Positions 17,777 to 26,405 of a stretch of 64,000 bases of DNA are shown in pieces. The position numbers were made by a program, and so were the translations under genes. The DNA comes from Pseudomonas fluorescens (lineage in GTDB: Bacteria; Pseudomonadota; Gammaproteobacteria; Pseudomonadales; Pseudomonadaceae). The stretch's first letter is position 1, and every line of letters begins with the position of its first letter. Location: contig NZ_LACC01000027.1 in assembly GCF_000967965.1 (NCBI RefSeq), positions 17,335 to 81,334 on the forward strand, read 5' to 3'. The notes below the pieces were generated by a model. It ran no database searches, had not been told where the DNA came from, and was given only the letters and a program-made list of their open reading frames with translations.

Positions 17777-18889
17777 ATGAGTGGCAATTTCCTCGCTCTG
17801 GCACAGCCGGGCGTGCAACAACTTTCGCCTTACGTTCCGGGCAAGCCCGTGGACGAACTGGCACGTGAGCTGGACCTCGATCCAGCCAGCATCATCAAGT
17901 TGGCGAGCAACGAAAACCCGCTGGGCGCCGGCCCCAAGGCGCTGGCGGCGATCCGCGATGCGCTGGCCGAGCTGACCCGTTATCCGGACGGCAACGGTTT
18001 TGCCCTCAAGAGCCTGTTGGCCGAGCAGTGCCGCGTCGAACTCAACCAGGTTACGCTGGGCAACGGTTCCAACGATATCCTGGAGCTGGTTGCGCGTGCC
18101 TACCTGGCGCCGGGCCTGAATGCCGTGTTCAGCGAGCATGCGTTCGCGGTCTACCCGATTGCCACCCAGGCTGTCGGCGCGCTGGCCAAGGTGGTTCCGG
18201 CCAAGGATTGGGGGCATGACCTGCCTGCCATGCTGGCGGCGATCGATGCCAACACCCGCGTGGTGTTCATCGCCAACCCGAACAACCCGACCGGGACCTG
18301 GTTCGACGCCGAGGCGCTGGATGAATTCCTGCAGGATGTGCCGGAGCATGTGCTGGTCGTACTGGACGAGGCTTACATCGAATACGCCGAAGGCAGCGAT
18401 CTGCCGGATGGCCTGGACTTCCTGGCGGCTTATCCGAACCTGCTGGTTTCCCGCACCTTCTCCAAGGCCTATGGCCTGGCGGCGCTGCGCGTGGGTTATG
18501 GCTTGTCCACGGCGGTGGTCGCAGACGTGCTGAACCGTGTACGCCAGCCGTTCAACGTCAACAGCCTGGCCTTGGCTGCGGCCTGTGCGGCGTTGAAGGA
18601 CGAAGAGTATCTGGCGCAAAGCCGTCAGTTGAACGAGTCCGGCATGCAGCAACTGGAAACCGGTTTCCGTGAGCTGGGGCTGAGCTGGATCCCGTCCAAG
18701 GGCAATTTCATTTGCGTCGATCTCGGTCAAGTCGCGGCCCCGGTGTTCCAGGGCTTGCTTCGTGAAGGCGTGATCGTGCGTCCGGTGGCCAACTACGGTA
18801 TGCCGAACCACCTGCGCATCACCATTGGCCTGCCGGCAGAGAACAGCCGCTTCCTGGAAGCGCTGACCAAGGTTCTGGCTCGTGGTTGA
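17777..18889 (+). CDS. hisC: Histidinol-phosphate/aromatic aminotransferase HisC
   Basis: 370 residues, PLP fold type I. The cofactor lysine is in SRTFSKAYGLAALRVGYG; the ASNENPLG and FIANPNNPTGTW motifs are typical of HisC. Its place between pheA and tyrA-aroA corresponds to hisC2 of P. aeruginosa and suggests a role in the final transamination of phenylalanine and tyrosine or of their arogenate precursors, besides histidinol phosphate. The 3' end overlaps the next gene by 8 bases. Confidence 0.93.
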   Translation: MSGNFLALAQPGVQQLSPYVPGKPVDELARELDLDPASIIKLASNENPLGAGPKALAAIRDALAELTRYPDGNGFALKSLLAEQCRVELNQVTLGNGSNDILELVARAYLAPGLNAVFSEHAFAVYPIATQAVGALAKVVPAKDWGHDLPAMLAAIDANTRVVFIANPNNPTGTWFDAEALDEFLQDVPEHVLVVLDEAYIEYAEGSDLPDGLDFLAAYPNLLVSRTFSKAYGLAALRVGYGLSTAVVADVLNRVRQPFNVNSLALAAACAALKDEEYLAQSRQLNESGMQQLETGFRELGLSWIPSKGNFICVDLGQVAAPVFQGLLREGVIVRPVANYGMPNHLRITIGLPAENSRFLEALTKVLARG

Positions 18890-21125
18890 TGTCACTGCGC
18901 TGCAATCTGCTGAGCCTATGATCGGTCGCCTGGTGGTGGTCGGTCTCGGTTTGATCGGCGGTTCGTTTGCCAAGGGTTTGCGTGAAAGCGGTCTGTGCCG
19001 CGAAGTGGTCGGAGTCGATCTCGATCCACAATCGTGCAAACTCGCGGTTGAGTTGGGTGTGGTGGATCGCTGCGAGGAGGACCTGGGCGTTGCTTGTCAG
19101 GGCGCCGACGTCATCCAGCTGGCGGTGCCGATCCTGGCCATGGAAAAAGTGCTCGCGCGTCTGGCGGGCATGGATCTGGGGCAGGCGATCCTGACCGATG
19201 TCGGCAGTGCCAAGGGCAATGTGGTGCGTGCGGCCACCGAAGCATTTGGCAAGATGCCGTCATGCTTCGTGCCGGGGCACCCGATTGCCGGTTCAGAGCA
19301 GAGCGGGGTGGAAGCCTCCAATGCCGAGCTGTTCCGTCGCCACAAAGTGATCCTGACGCCGCTGGATCAGACCGATCCGGCAGCCTTGGCGGTAGTCGAC
19401 CGCTTGTGGCGCGAGTTGGGTGCCGATGTCGAGCACATGCAGGTCGAGCGTCACGACGAAGTGCTGGCCGCGACCAGCCATCTGCCGCACTTGCTGGCGT
19501 TCGGCCTGGTCGATTCGTTGGCCAAGCGCAATGAAAATCTTGAGATCTTCCGTTACGCTGCGGGCGGTTTCCGCGATTTCACAAGAATCGCCGGAAGCGA
19601 CCCGGTCATGTGGCACGACATCTTCCTCGCCAACCGCGAAGCTGTCCTGCGCACACTCGATACATTTCGCAGCGATCTCGACGCATTGCGCGACGCGGTC
19701 GATGCAGGGGATGGGCACCAATTGTTGGGCGTTTTCACTCGCGCCCGGGTTGCCCGCGAGCATTTCAGTAAAATCCTGGCCCGCAGGGCCTATGTGGACG
19801 CTATGAATTCCAACGATCTGATTTTCCTGGCTCAACCTGGTGGCCGCCTGTCCGGTCGGATTCGCGTACCGGGTGACAAATCGATTTCCCACCGTTCGAT
19901 CATGCTTGGCTCCCTGGCCGAAGGTGTCACCGAAGTCGAAGGTTTCCTGGAGGGCGAAGATGCCCTGGCGACCTTGCAGGCGTTCCGTGACATGGGCGTG
20001 GTCATCGAAGGTCCGCACCACGGTCGCGTGACCATTCACGGCGTCGGCCTGCATGGCCTGAAGCCGGCACCGGGCCCGATCTACCTGGGCAACTCCGGTA
20101 CTTCGATGCGTCTGCTGTCCGGCCTGCTGGCTGCGCAGAACTTCGACAGCACCCTGACCGGCGACGCTTCGCTGTCCAAACGCCCGATGAATCGCGTGGC
20201 CAACCCGCTGCGTGAAATGGGCGCGGTAATCGAAACCGCCGCTGAAGGTCGCCCTCCGATGACCATTCGTGGTGGCAACAAGCTCAAGGGCCTGACCTAC
20301 ACCATGCCGATGGCCAGTGCCCAGGTTAAGTCCTGCCTGCTGCTTGCCGGCCTCTATGCCGAAGGCAGGACCACGGTTACCGAGCCTGCTCCGACCCGCG
20401 ACCATACCGAGCGCATGCTCCGTGGCTTCGGCTACCCGGTAACGGTCAATGGTGCGACCGCATCGGTCGAGTCCGGCAATAAACTGACCGCGACCCACAT
20501 CGAGGTACCGGGCGATATTTCGTCTTCGGCGTTCTTTCTGGTGGCGGCATCGATCGCCGAAGGTTCGGAGCTGGTGCTGGAGCACGTCGGCATCAACCCG
20601 ACCCGTACCGGTGTGATCGACATCCTGCGCCTGATGGGCGCCGACATCACTCTGGAAAACCAGCGTGAAGTGGGTGGCGAACCGGTGGCTGACTTGCGCG
20701 TACGTGCAGCTAAACTCAAAGGTATCGAGATTCCCGAGGCGCTGGTCCCGCTGGCGATCGACGAGTTCCCGGTGTTGTTCGTCGCCGCGGCCTGTGCCGA
20801 AGGGCGCACCGTGTTGCGTGGCGCCGAAGAGCTGCGGGTCAAGGAGTCGGATCGCATCCAGGTCATGGCGGATGGTTTGCTGGCGCTGGGCGTCAAGTGC
20901 GAGCCAACCCCGGATGGCATCATCATCGACGGCGGCCAGATCGGCGGCGGTGAAGTGCACGGTCATGGTGATCACCGTATTGCCATGGCGTTCAGCGTTG
21001 CTTCGCTGCGCGCCAGTGCGCCGATCCGCATTCATGATTGCGCCAACGTCGCGACGTCGTTCCCGAATTTCCTGGCGCTGTGCGCACAGGTCGGTATTCG
21101 CGTGGCACAAGAGGCACAGTCGTGA
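18882..21125 (+). CDS. tyrA-aroA: Fused prephenate dehydrogenase / EPSP synthase (TyrA-AroA)
   Basis: 747 residues. The N-terminal part (about 1-300) is TyrA: Rossmann motif VVVGLGLIGGSFAKGL and the prephenate site HPIAGSEQSG. The C-terminal part (from about 310) is EPSP synthase: PGDKSISHRS, GNSGTSMRLLSG, APTRDHTERML and HGDHRIAMAFSVA. The join is near MNSNDLIFLAQPGGRL, whose ATG at 19803 could in principle give a free AroA. This fusion is characteristic of pseudomonads. The start is drawn at the GTG overlapping hisC; the ATG at 18918 (MIGRLVVV) is an alternative. The end overlaps cmk by four bases (GTGA). Confidence 0.96.
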   Translation: MVDVTALQSAEPMIGRLVVVGLGLIGGSFAKGLRESGLCREVVGVDLDPQSCKLAVELGVVDRCEEDLGVACQGADVIQLAVPILAMEKVLARLAGMDLGQAILTDVGSAKGNVVRAATEAFGKMPSCFVPGHPIAGSEQSGVEASNAELFRRHKVILTPLDQTDPAALAVVDRLWRELGADVEHMQVERHDEVLAATSHLPHLLAFGLVDSLAKRNENLEIFRYAAGGFRDFTRIAGSDPVMWHDIFLANREAVLRTLDTFRSDLDALRDAVDAGDGHQLLGVFTRARVAREHFSKILARRAYVDAMNSNDLIFLAQPGGRLSGRIRVPGDKSISHRSIMLGSLAEGVTEVEGFLEGEDALATLQAFRDMGVVIEGPHHGRVTIHGVGLHGLKPAPGPIYLGNSGTSMRLLSGLLAAQNFDSTLTGDASLSKRPMNRVANPLREMGAVIETAAEGRPPMTIRGGNKLKGLTYTMPMASAQVKSCLLLAGLYAEGRTTVTEPAPTRDHTERMLRGFGYPVTVNGATASVESGNKLTATHIEVPGDISSSAFFLVAASIAEGSELVLEHVGINPTRTGVIDILRLMGADITLENQREVGGEPVADLRVRAAKLKGIEIPEALVPLAIDEFPVLFVAAACAEGRTVLRGAEELRVKESDRIQVMADGLLALGVKCEPTPDGIIIDGGQIGGGEVHGHGDHRIAMAFSVASLRASAPIRIHDCANVATSFPNFLALCAQVGIRVAQEAQS

Positions 21126-21811
21126 TCAACATTGCACCGGTCATCACTATTGATGGGCCAAGTGGTTCGGGCAAGGGTACGGTAGCCGGGATTCTGGCCA
21201 AGCGCCTGGGCTGGAACCTGCTGGATTCCGGTGCGTTGTACCGATTGCTGGCCTTCGCCGCGCATAACCACGGTGTCGACCTGACCAATGAAGAGCTGCT
21301 GAAGAAACTCGCCGCTCATCTGGATGTGCAGTTCATCGCGGCGACGGACGGTCAGTTGCAACGCATCATTCTGGAAGGTGATGAAGTCAGCGATGTCATT
21401 CGCACCGAAAGCGTCGGTTCCGGCGCTTCCCAGGTGGCTGCGCTGCCCGCTGTACGCGAGGCGCTGCTGCAGCGCCAGCGAGCCTTTCAGGAGGCGCCGG
21501 GCCTTGTGGCGGATGGTCGCGACATGGGCACAGTGGTTTTTCCTGACGCGCCGCTGAAGATTTTTCTGACCGCCAGTGCCGAGGAACGGGCGCGCCGTCG
21601 ATATTTGCAGTTGAAGGGCAAGGTCGAGGGTGTTAGTCTGTCGAGTCTGCTAGATGAGATACGTGCGCGCGATGAGCGTGACACCCAGCGAGCGGTAGCC
21701 CCGCTCAAACCGGCGGCTGACGCCATACAGCTGGATTCCACGGAATTATCCATCGACCAGGTGCTGGAACGCATCATGAGCGAGATCGCCATTCGCGATA
21801 TCGCCGGGTGA
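21122..21811 (+). CDS. cmk: Cytidylate kinase
   Basis: 229 residues from the GTG at 21122, which overlaps the AroA stop as GTGA. The P-loop GPSGSGKGT is at residues 11-19, the CMP-binding DGRDMGTVVFPDA is in the middle, and the lid ERARRRYLQLKGK follows. It phosphorylates CMP and dCMP. The close overlap with tyrA-aroA indicates a shared transcript; cmk next to rpsA is widely conserved. Confidence 0.96.
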   Translation: MINIAPVITIDGPSGSGKGTVAGILAKRLGWNLLDSGALYRLLAFAAHNHGVDLTNEELLKKLAAHLDVQFIAATDGQLQRIILEGDEVSDVIRTESVGSGASQVAALPAVREALLQRQRAFQEAPGLVADGRDMGTVVFPDAPLKIFLTASAEERARRRYLQLKGKVEGVSLSSLLDEIRARDERDTQRAVAPLKPAADAIQLDSTELSIDQVLERIMSEIAIRDIAG

Positions 21812-21813
21812 CC

Positions 21814-21860
21814 AAGAAGGCCGCAGGGGACCAGTCATAGTCCTGCGGTGGCTTCTTTTA
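21814..21860 (+). terminator. Long hairpin between cmk and rpsA (terminator or attenuator)
   Basis: A long imperfect stem of AAGAAGGCCGCAGG against CCTGCGGTGGCTTCTTTT, ending in a T-run. It would end the supraoperon transcript just after cmk. Confidence 0.7.
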
Positions 21861-21872
21861 AATGAAACTAAC

Positions 21873-21931
21873 CCACACCGTCTGGGGTGTGGAGATGGGC
21901 GTATTCTTCGCCCTCATCAACAGGAATTAAA
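21873..21931 (+). promoter_or_regulatory. rpsA leader with two tandem hairpins
   Basis: Immediately before the rpsA ribosome-binding site (CAGGAAT) lie CCACACC/GGTGTGG (21873-21892) and GGGCG/CGCCC (21897-21913). S1 is known in E. coli to repress its own translation through structured leader hairpins; this is a plausible equivalent, by inference. Confidence 0.5.
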
Positions 21932-23623
21932 ATGAGCGAAAGCTTTGCGGAACTCTTTGAAGAAAGCCTAAAAACCCTGAACCTTCAGGCAGGCTCCATC
22001 ATCACCGGTGTTATCGTTGATATCGATTACCAGGCTCGCTGGGTAACCGTTCACGCTGGCCTGAAGTCTGAAGCACTCATCCCGCTTGAGCAGTTCTACA
22101 ACGACGCTGGCGAACTGAACATCAACGTCGGTGACGAAGTTCACGTTGCTCTGGACTCGGTTGAAGACGGCTTTGGTGAAACCAAGCTGTCCCGTGAAAA
22201 AGCCAAGCGCGCTGAATGCTGGATTGTTCTGGAAGCAGCCTTCGCAGCCGAAGAAGTGGTCAAGGGCGTTATCAACGGTAAGGTTAAAGGCGGCTTCACT
22301 GTCGACGTTAACGGCATCCGTGCGTTCCTGCCAGGTTCTCTGGTTGACGTCCGTCCAGTGCGCGACACCACGCACCTGGAAGGCAAAGAGCTGGAATTCA
22401 AGGTCATCAAGCTGGACCAGAAGCGCAACAACGTTGTCGTTTCCCGTCGCAGCGTCCTGGAAGCCGAGAACTCCGCCGAGCGCGAAGCTCTGCTGGAATC
22501 CCTGCAGGAAGGCCAACAAGTCAAAGGTATCGTCAAGAACCTCACCGATTACGGCGCATTCGTCGATCTGGGTGGCGTCGATGGCCTGCTGCACATTACC
22601 GACATGGCTTGGAAGCGTATCAAGCATCCTTCCGAAATCGTCAACGTTGGCGACGAGATCGATGTCAAGGTTCTGAAGTACGATCGCGAGCGCAATCGTG
22701 TTTCCCTGGGCCTGAAGCAGCTGGGCGAAGATCCATGGGTTGCTATCAAGGCTCGTTACCCAGAAAGCACTCGCGTTACCGCGCGTGTAACCAACCTGAC
22801 CGACTACGGCTGCTTCGCTGAGCTGGAAGAAGGCGTTGAAGGTCTGGTACACGTTTCCGAAATGGACTGGACCAACAAGAACATCCACCCTTCGAAAGTC
22901 GTACAAGTCGGCGACGAAGTGGAAGTTATGGTTCTGGACATCGACGAAGAGCGTCGTCGTATCTCCCTGGGCATCAAGCAGTGCAAATCTAACCCATGGG
23001 AAGATTTCTCTGGCCAGTTCAACAAGGGCGATAAAATCTCCGGCACCATCAAGTCGATCACCGATTTCGGTATCTTCATTGGTCTGGACGGCGGTATCGA
23101 CGGTCTGGTTCACCTGTCCGACATCTCCTGGAACGAAGTGGGCGAAGAAGCCGTTCGCCGCTTCAAGAAGGGCGACGAGCTGGACACCGTTATCCTGTCG
23201 GTTGACCCAGAGCGCGAGCGCATCTCCCTGGGTATCAAGCAACTGGAAAGCGATCCGTTCTCCGAGTACGTTCAAGAGAACGACAAAGGCGCCATCGTTA
23301 AAGGCATCGTGAAGGAAGTTGACGCTAAAGGCGCCATCATCACTCTGGCCGACGATATCGAAGCGACTCTGAAAGCCTCCGAAATCAGCCGTGACCGCGT
23401 TGAAGACGCGCGCAACGTTCTGAAAGAAGGCGAAGAAGTAGAAGCCAAGATCATCAGCGTTGACCGCAAGAGCCGTGTAATTCAGCTCTCGATCAAGTCG
23501 AAAGACGTTGAAGACGAGAAAGAAGCAATCCAGAGCCTGCGCGACAAGCCAGTAGCTACTGATGCTCCTGTGGCCACCACCCTGGGTGACCTGCTGCGTG
23601 CACAAATGGAAAAGCAGAACTAA
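21932..23623 (+). CDS. rpsA: 30S ribosomal protein S1
   Basis: 563 residues from the ATG at 21932 (MSESFAELFEESLKTLNLQAG). Six S1/OB-fold repeats follow one another, each with the pattern V..I.DYGAFV.L.GVDGLLHI.DM.W. It binds mRNA and docks on the 30S subunit through its first two repeats. Codon use is strongly biased, as expected for a highly expressed gene. The frame is open upstream to 21887, but that is the leader. Confidence 0.98.
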   Translation: MSESFAELFEESLKTLNLQAGSIITGVIVDIDYQARWVTVHAGLKSEALIPLEQFYNDAGELNINVGDEVHVALDSVEDGFGETKLSREKAKRAECWIVLEAAFAAEEVVKGVINGKVKGGFTVDVNGIRAFLPGSLVDVRPVRDTTHLEGKELEFKVIKLDQKRNNVVVSRRSVLEAENSAEREALLESLQEGQQVKGIVKNLTDYGAFVDLGGVDGLLHITDMAWKRIKHPSEIVNVGDEIDVKVLKYDRERNRVSLGLKQLGEDPWVAIKARYPESTRVTARVTNLTDYGCFAELEEGVEGLVHVSEMDWTNKNIHPSKVVQVGDEVEVMVLDIDEERRRISLGIKQCKSNPWEDFSGQFNKGDKISGTIKSITDFGIFIGLDGGIDGLVHLSDISWNEVGEEAVRRFKKGDELDTVILSVDPERERISLGIKQLESDPFSEYVQENDKGAIVKGIVKEVDAKGAIITLADDIEATLKASEISRDRVEDARNVLKEGEEVEAKIISVDRKSRVIQLSIKSKDVEDEKEAIQSLRDKPVATDAPVATTLGDLLRAQMEKQN

Positions 23624-23635
23624 GTTCTGATTTTC

Positions 23636-23668
23636 TGTAAAAAAGGGCGACTTCGGTCGCCCTTTTTT
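23636..23668 (+). terminator. Intrinsic terminator after rpsA
   Basis: GGGCGAC/GTCGCCC with a TTCG loop, flanked by A and T runs. Confidence 0.93.
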
Positions 23669-23837
23669 GTGCCTGTAATTTAGTGAATGAATTTTGGCCA
23701 GCTTGATTTGCTCGGACCGTGAACCAAAAATGCCCAAAAAATGTCTGATTGTTTAGTCAGATCAAACGGTTATTTGCAGCTAGTCTTTAGTCTGAGACTG
23801 ATGATCGCCTGGTAGGCTTTCTGGCAAAAGGACGTGA

Positions 23838-24116
23838 ATGAACAAGCTCATTGTCGCAGTAGTAGTGCTGGTGCTAGCGGGTTGTACCACTAACGCCAAA
23901 ACTCACGTAGTGCGTGGGGTTGGCGGCATTGAGGTCGATTGTTCGGGGCTCGGTTCGAAATGGGACATGTGTTACAAGCGCGCGACCAAGGAATGCAAGG
24001 GGGCGGGCTACCAGGTTGTTGCAAGGTCTGATGATCTCAAGGAAGAGGAGGAGGGGCTGTTTGGGTTCAACCCGGCAGGTTTCCTGACGCGCACTATGTT
24101 GGTGATTTGCCGATAA
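23838..24116 (+). CDS. Small lipoprotein, unknown function
   Basis: 92 residues with a short signal peptide and lipobox LAGC (Cys16), so it should be lipidated and exported. The mature part has three or four further cysteines (VDCSGLGSKWDMCYKRATKEC), probably forming disulfides, and an acidic stretch DDLKEEEEG. The ribosome-binding site AAAGGACG precedes the ATG. It stands alone between rpsA and ihfB. The family is common in Pseudomonas but I know no function for it. Confidence 0.8.
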   Translation: MNKLIVAVVVLVLAGCTTNAKTHVVRGVGGIEVDCSGLGSKWDMCYKRATKECKGAGYQVVARSDDLKEEEEGLFGFNPAGFLTRTMLVICR

Positions 24117-24265
24117 CAGGGTGATCGCCCAGAGTCTACCCGTTCCAGGAATCAAGCATTTTGAGGCGCTGGGATAGATGGTAAAACTCAGACTGTTCAA
24201 AATCGTGCAGGCGTGCTAAAACCTTTGAAGCGCTGACCTAGCTGCTTGAAAAAGAAGGGAAAAAT

Positions 24266-24562
24266 ATGACGAAGTCGGAGTTGATCGAACGAATTGTCAC
24301 CCATCAAGGGCTGCTCTCATCCAAGGATGTGGAGCTGGCCATCAAGACCATGCTTGAGCAAATGTCCCAATGTCTGGCTACCGGAGATCGTATCGAGATC
24401 CGGGGGTTTGGCAGCTTCTCTCTGCACTATCGCGCGCCGCGAGTAGGCCGCAACCCAAAAACCGGTCAGTCCGTTAGCCTCGATGGCAAATTCGTTCCAC
24501 ACTTCAAGCCTGGTAAGGAGTTGAGGGATCGGGTGAATGAAGACGAGGAGGAACAACAGTGA
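24266..24562 (+). CDS. ihfB: Integration host factor subunit beta
   Basis: 98 residues with the DNABII fold. The DNA-bending arm IRGFGSFSLHYRAPRVGRNPKTG contains the conserved Pro region. MTKSELIERI at the start is typical of IHF-beta. It forms the heterodimer with IhfA. The acidic tail EDEEEQQ is typical of pseudomonads. Its stop overlaps the GTG of lapA. Confidence 0.96.
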   Translation: MTKSELIERIVTHQGLLSSKDVELAIKTMLEQMSQCLATGDRIEIRGFGSFSLHYRAPRVGRNPKTGQSVSLDGKFVPHFKPGKELRDRVNEDEEEQQ

Positions 24563-24801
24563 GTGGAAGGGCTCGTAGCGCTGCTCCAATTCGTTACGTC
24601 GGGTTGATCCTGATGATCTTGATGGTTGTATTGATAGTGGCGTTCGTACTGGAAAACCAAGAATTAGTTAGTGTGCAATTTCTAGGTTGGTTGATGCCTA
24701 AGCTTCCAGTGTCGCTGTATATGTTGCTGTCGTTGCTAATTGGTTTGGCGGTGGGACCGTTATTCAGTTGGTATGCTAGCCTTAGAAAAAGCCGAGGTTA
24801 G
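24559..24801 (+). CDS. lapA: LapA-family (DUF1049) inner-membrane protein
   Basis: 80 residues with two transmembrane helices (about 13-33 and 46-68) linked by a short segment ENQELVSVQFLGW, the DUF1049 signature. E. coli LapA is linked to lipopolysaccharide assembly with LapB; no lapB is present here. The GTG start overlaps the ihfB stop (GTGA), so it is translated with ihfB. It lies directly before the O-antigen genes. Confidence 0.85.
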   Translation: MSGRARSAAPIRYVGLILMILMVVLIVAFVLENQELVSVQFLGWLMPKLPVSLYMLLSLLIGLAVGPLFSWYASLRKSRG

Positions 24802-24908
24802 AAGTCTATTCGCTTCAAGTTGAGATGAAAAAGGCTGTAGTATTTTAGTCGGTTCAAAAATTGGCGGGCTGTATTATTTCGTAGGTAAGACTTTTCTAAT
24901 GTTTAAGG

Positions 24909-25991
24909 ATGTTGGTCGTCATGCTCCAGGTCTCGAACACCCCAATAAGCAGTGATGAGATAGATATTCTTGTCTTGATCAAAGCGCTTTGGGTGCGGAA
25001 GTGGATAGTTGTCAGTGTAACCGTACTTGTGACTATTGTCTCGGCGGTATACGCCTTTGCAGCTGAGCCATTGTACGAGGCCAGAATATACGTATTGCCT
25101 CCTGCTCAAAGCAATATTGCAGATTTTAACTATGGTCGAACATTGAATTCCGACTTGCCACTCTTCTCTGTTAAAGATGTTTACGATGTATTCGTTCGTA
25201 ATCTCTTTAGTGAATCCTTACGGCGATCTTTTTTCGAGGAGGTTTATCTGCCGTCATTGACTGAAAATGCACGCCAGGGTTCGCGTGACCGTCTATATCA
25301 AAAATTCTCAAAGCAGTTGGTCATCTCTTCGGAGGGAAAGGAAAGCCCTGACCGTTATTCTGTTACTGTGCAGAGCGGCAATCCTTCGGAAGCCGGTGAA
25401 TGGGTGCGCACTTATGTAAAAAATGCCGGTGTTACAGCAAAAAGCGAATTGATCAAAAACGTGGTTAGAGAAGCTCAGGTTAGAGCGCGTAACTTGGAGC
25501 AACAGATTAATGGTCTCCGCGAAAGTACTCGGCGAGAGCGAGAGGATAAAATAAAGGTTCTAAGTGAGGCTTTGGTGATTGCCAGAGCCATTGGTTTGAA
25601 CAAGCCGGTCATTATCAGTGGGAAAACTCCCGGGGAGTTATCTCTGGGTGTGGATAGTCAAGCTTTATATATGCGTGGAAGTGATGCGCTCCAGGCCGAA
25701 ATTGAAGGTTTGGAAAACCGTGAGTCTGACGATCCGTTCATTCAGAATCTGCGAGTTTTGCAAGTTAAGTACTCATTTCTTAAAAATTTGACCGTCGATT
25801 CCTCCGGTGTTTCGGTATATCGGCAGGACGGAGCGGTTGATGATCCTGATAGTCCGATCAAGCCGAATAAATTATCAATTCTGATACAGGGGGCGTGCTT
25901 CGGGCTCTTCCTGGGGTTGGTTTTGGCGCTGTTCGGGTATGTCGCACCTTTGTTGCGCGCCAAAATTCTGATTCCCTCCTCACATCCCTGA
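24909..25991 (+). CDS. wzz: O-antigen chain length determinant Wzz
   Basis: 360 residues with a transmembrane helix near each end (about 30-52 and 328-350) and a long helical periplasmic region between (EAQVRARNLEQQINGLRESTRRERED), the polysaccharide co-polymerase type 1 layout. The proline-rich SPIKPNKLS motif before the second helix is typical. It sets the modal length of the Wzy-made polymer. The start ATG at 24909 follows TAAGGA. As in P. aeruginosa, it opens the O-antigen locus after ihfB. Confidence 0.9.
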   Translation: MLVVMLQVSNTPISSDEIDILVLIKALWVRKWIVVSVTVLVTIVSAVYAFAAEPLYEARIYVLPPAQSNIADFNYGRTLNSDLPLFSVKDVYDVFVRNLFSESLRRSFFEEVYLPSLTENARQGSRDRLYQKFSKQLVISSEGKESPDRYSVTVQSGNPSEAGEWVRTYVKNAGVTAKSELIKNVVREAQVRARNLEQQINGLRESTRREREDKIKVLSEALVIARAIGLNKPVIISGKTPGELSLGVDSQALYMRGSDALQAEIEGLENRESDDPFIQNLRVLQVKYSFLKNLTVDSSGVSVYRQDGAVDDPDSPIKPNKLSILIQGACFGLFLGLVLALFGYVAPLLRAKILIPSSHP

Positions 25992-26405
25992 GGTGGGTAA
26001 ATTACCGTATTGGGTGCACGGGCGTCTGGGGCGTTCGTTTGGATGCTTGTGTAGCGTTCGGGAAGATAGCGCTCGCCACGCTGAATAATCGGTTTCAGAT
26101 GCGTGAAAATCCCTCCCTTTTTTGCTTGGTCGGAGGGGGGGCGGTGGATGATGCTAGTGGTGCGGCAAGCGTTCACGGTTCGATGGCTGTATCAAGCCAT
26201 AAAGCGCATGCCGATACGTAGAAATGTGTCTACCTATCAAAATCTGGTAACGCTATTGTGTCATCTAGGAGATAATGGCGGGCGGGGCAAATAGAAGACT
26301 TTTGCCGGATGGCGGAAAAGTGTATACACTTTATAATTCTGTTAAAAGTTGTTGTGTTTGTTGTTGGTATATGGTAGGCGGGCTGGTTATGGTTGTTGGA
26401 TAGGG
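25992..26405. other. Gap between wzz and wzx, no gene recognised
   Basis: 414 bases. Short open frames (for example 26103-26294, plus) have no ribosome-binding site and no family I know. A segment is GC-rich like the core genome (25992-26290) and then turns AT-rich toward wzx. It may hold the wzx promoter and decayed sequence. Confidence 0.5.

Noticed and set aside
21968..23737. 589-codon minus-strand frame opposite rpsA
   Set aside because: No motif, crosses the rpsA terminator; a shadow of biased codon use.
26371..26390. GGTAGGCGGG before wzx as a possible JUMPStart/ops element
   Set aside because: The order of bases does not match the GGCGGTAG core, and the rest of the element is absent.
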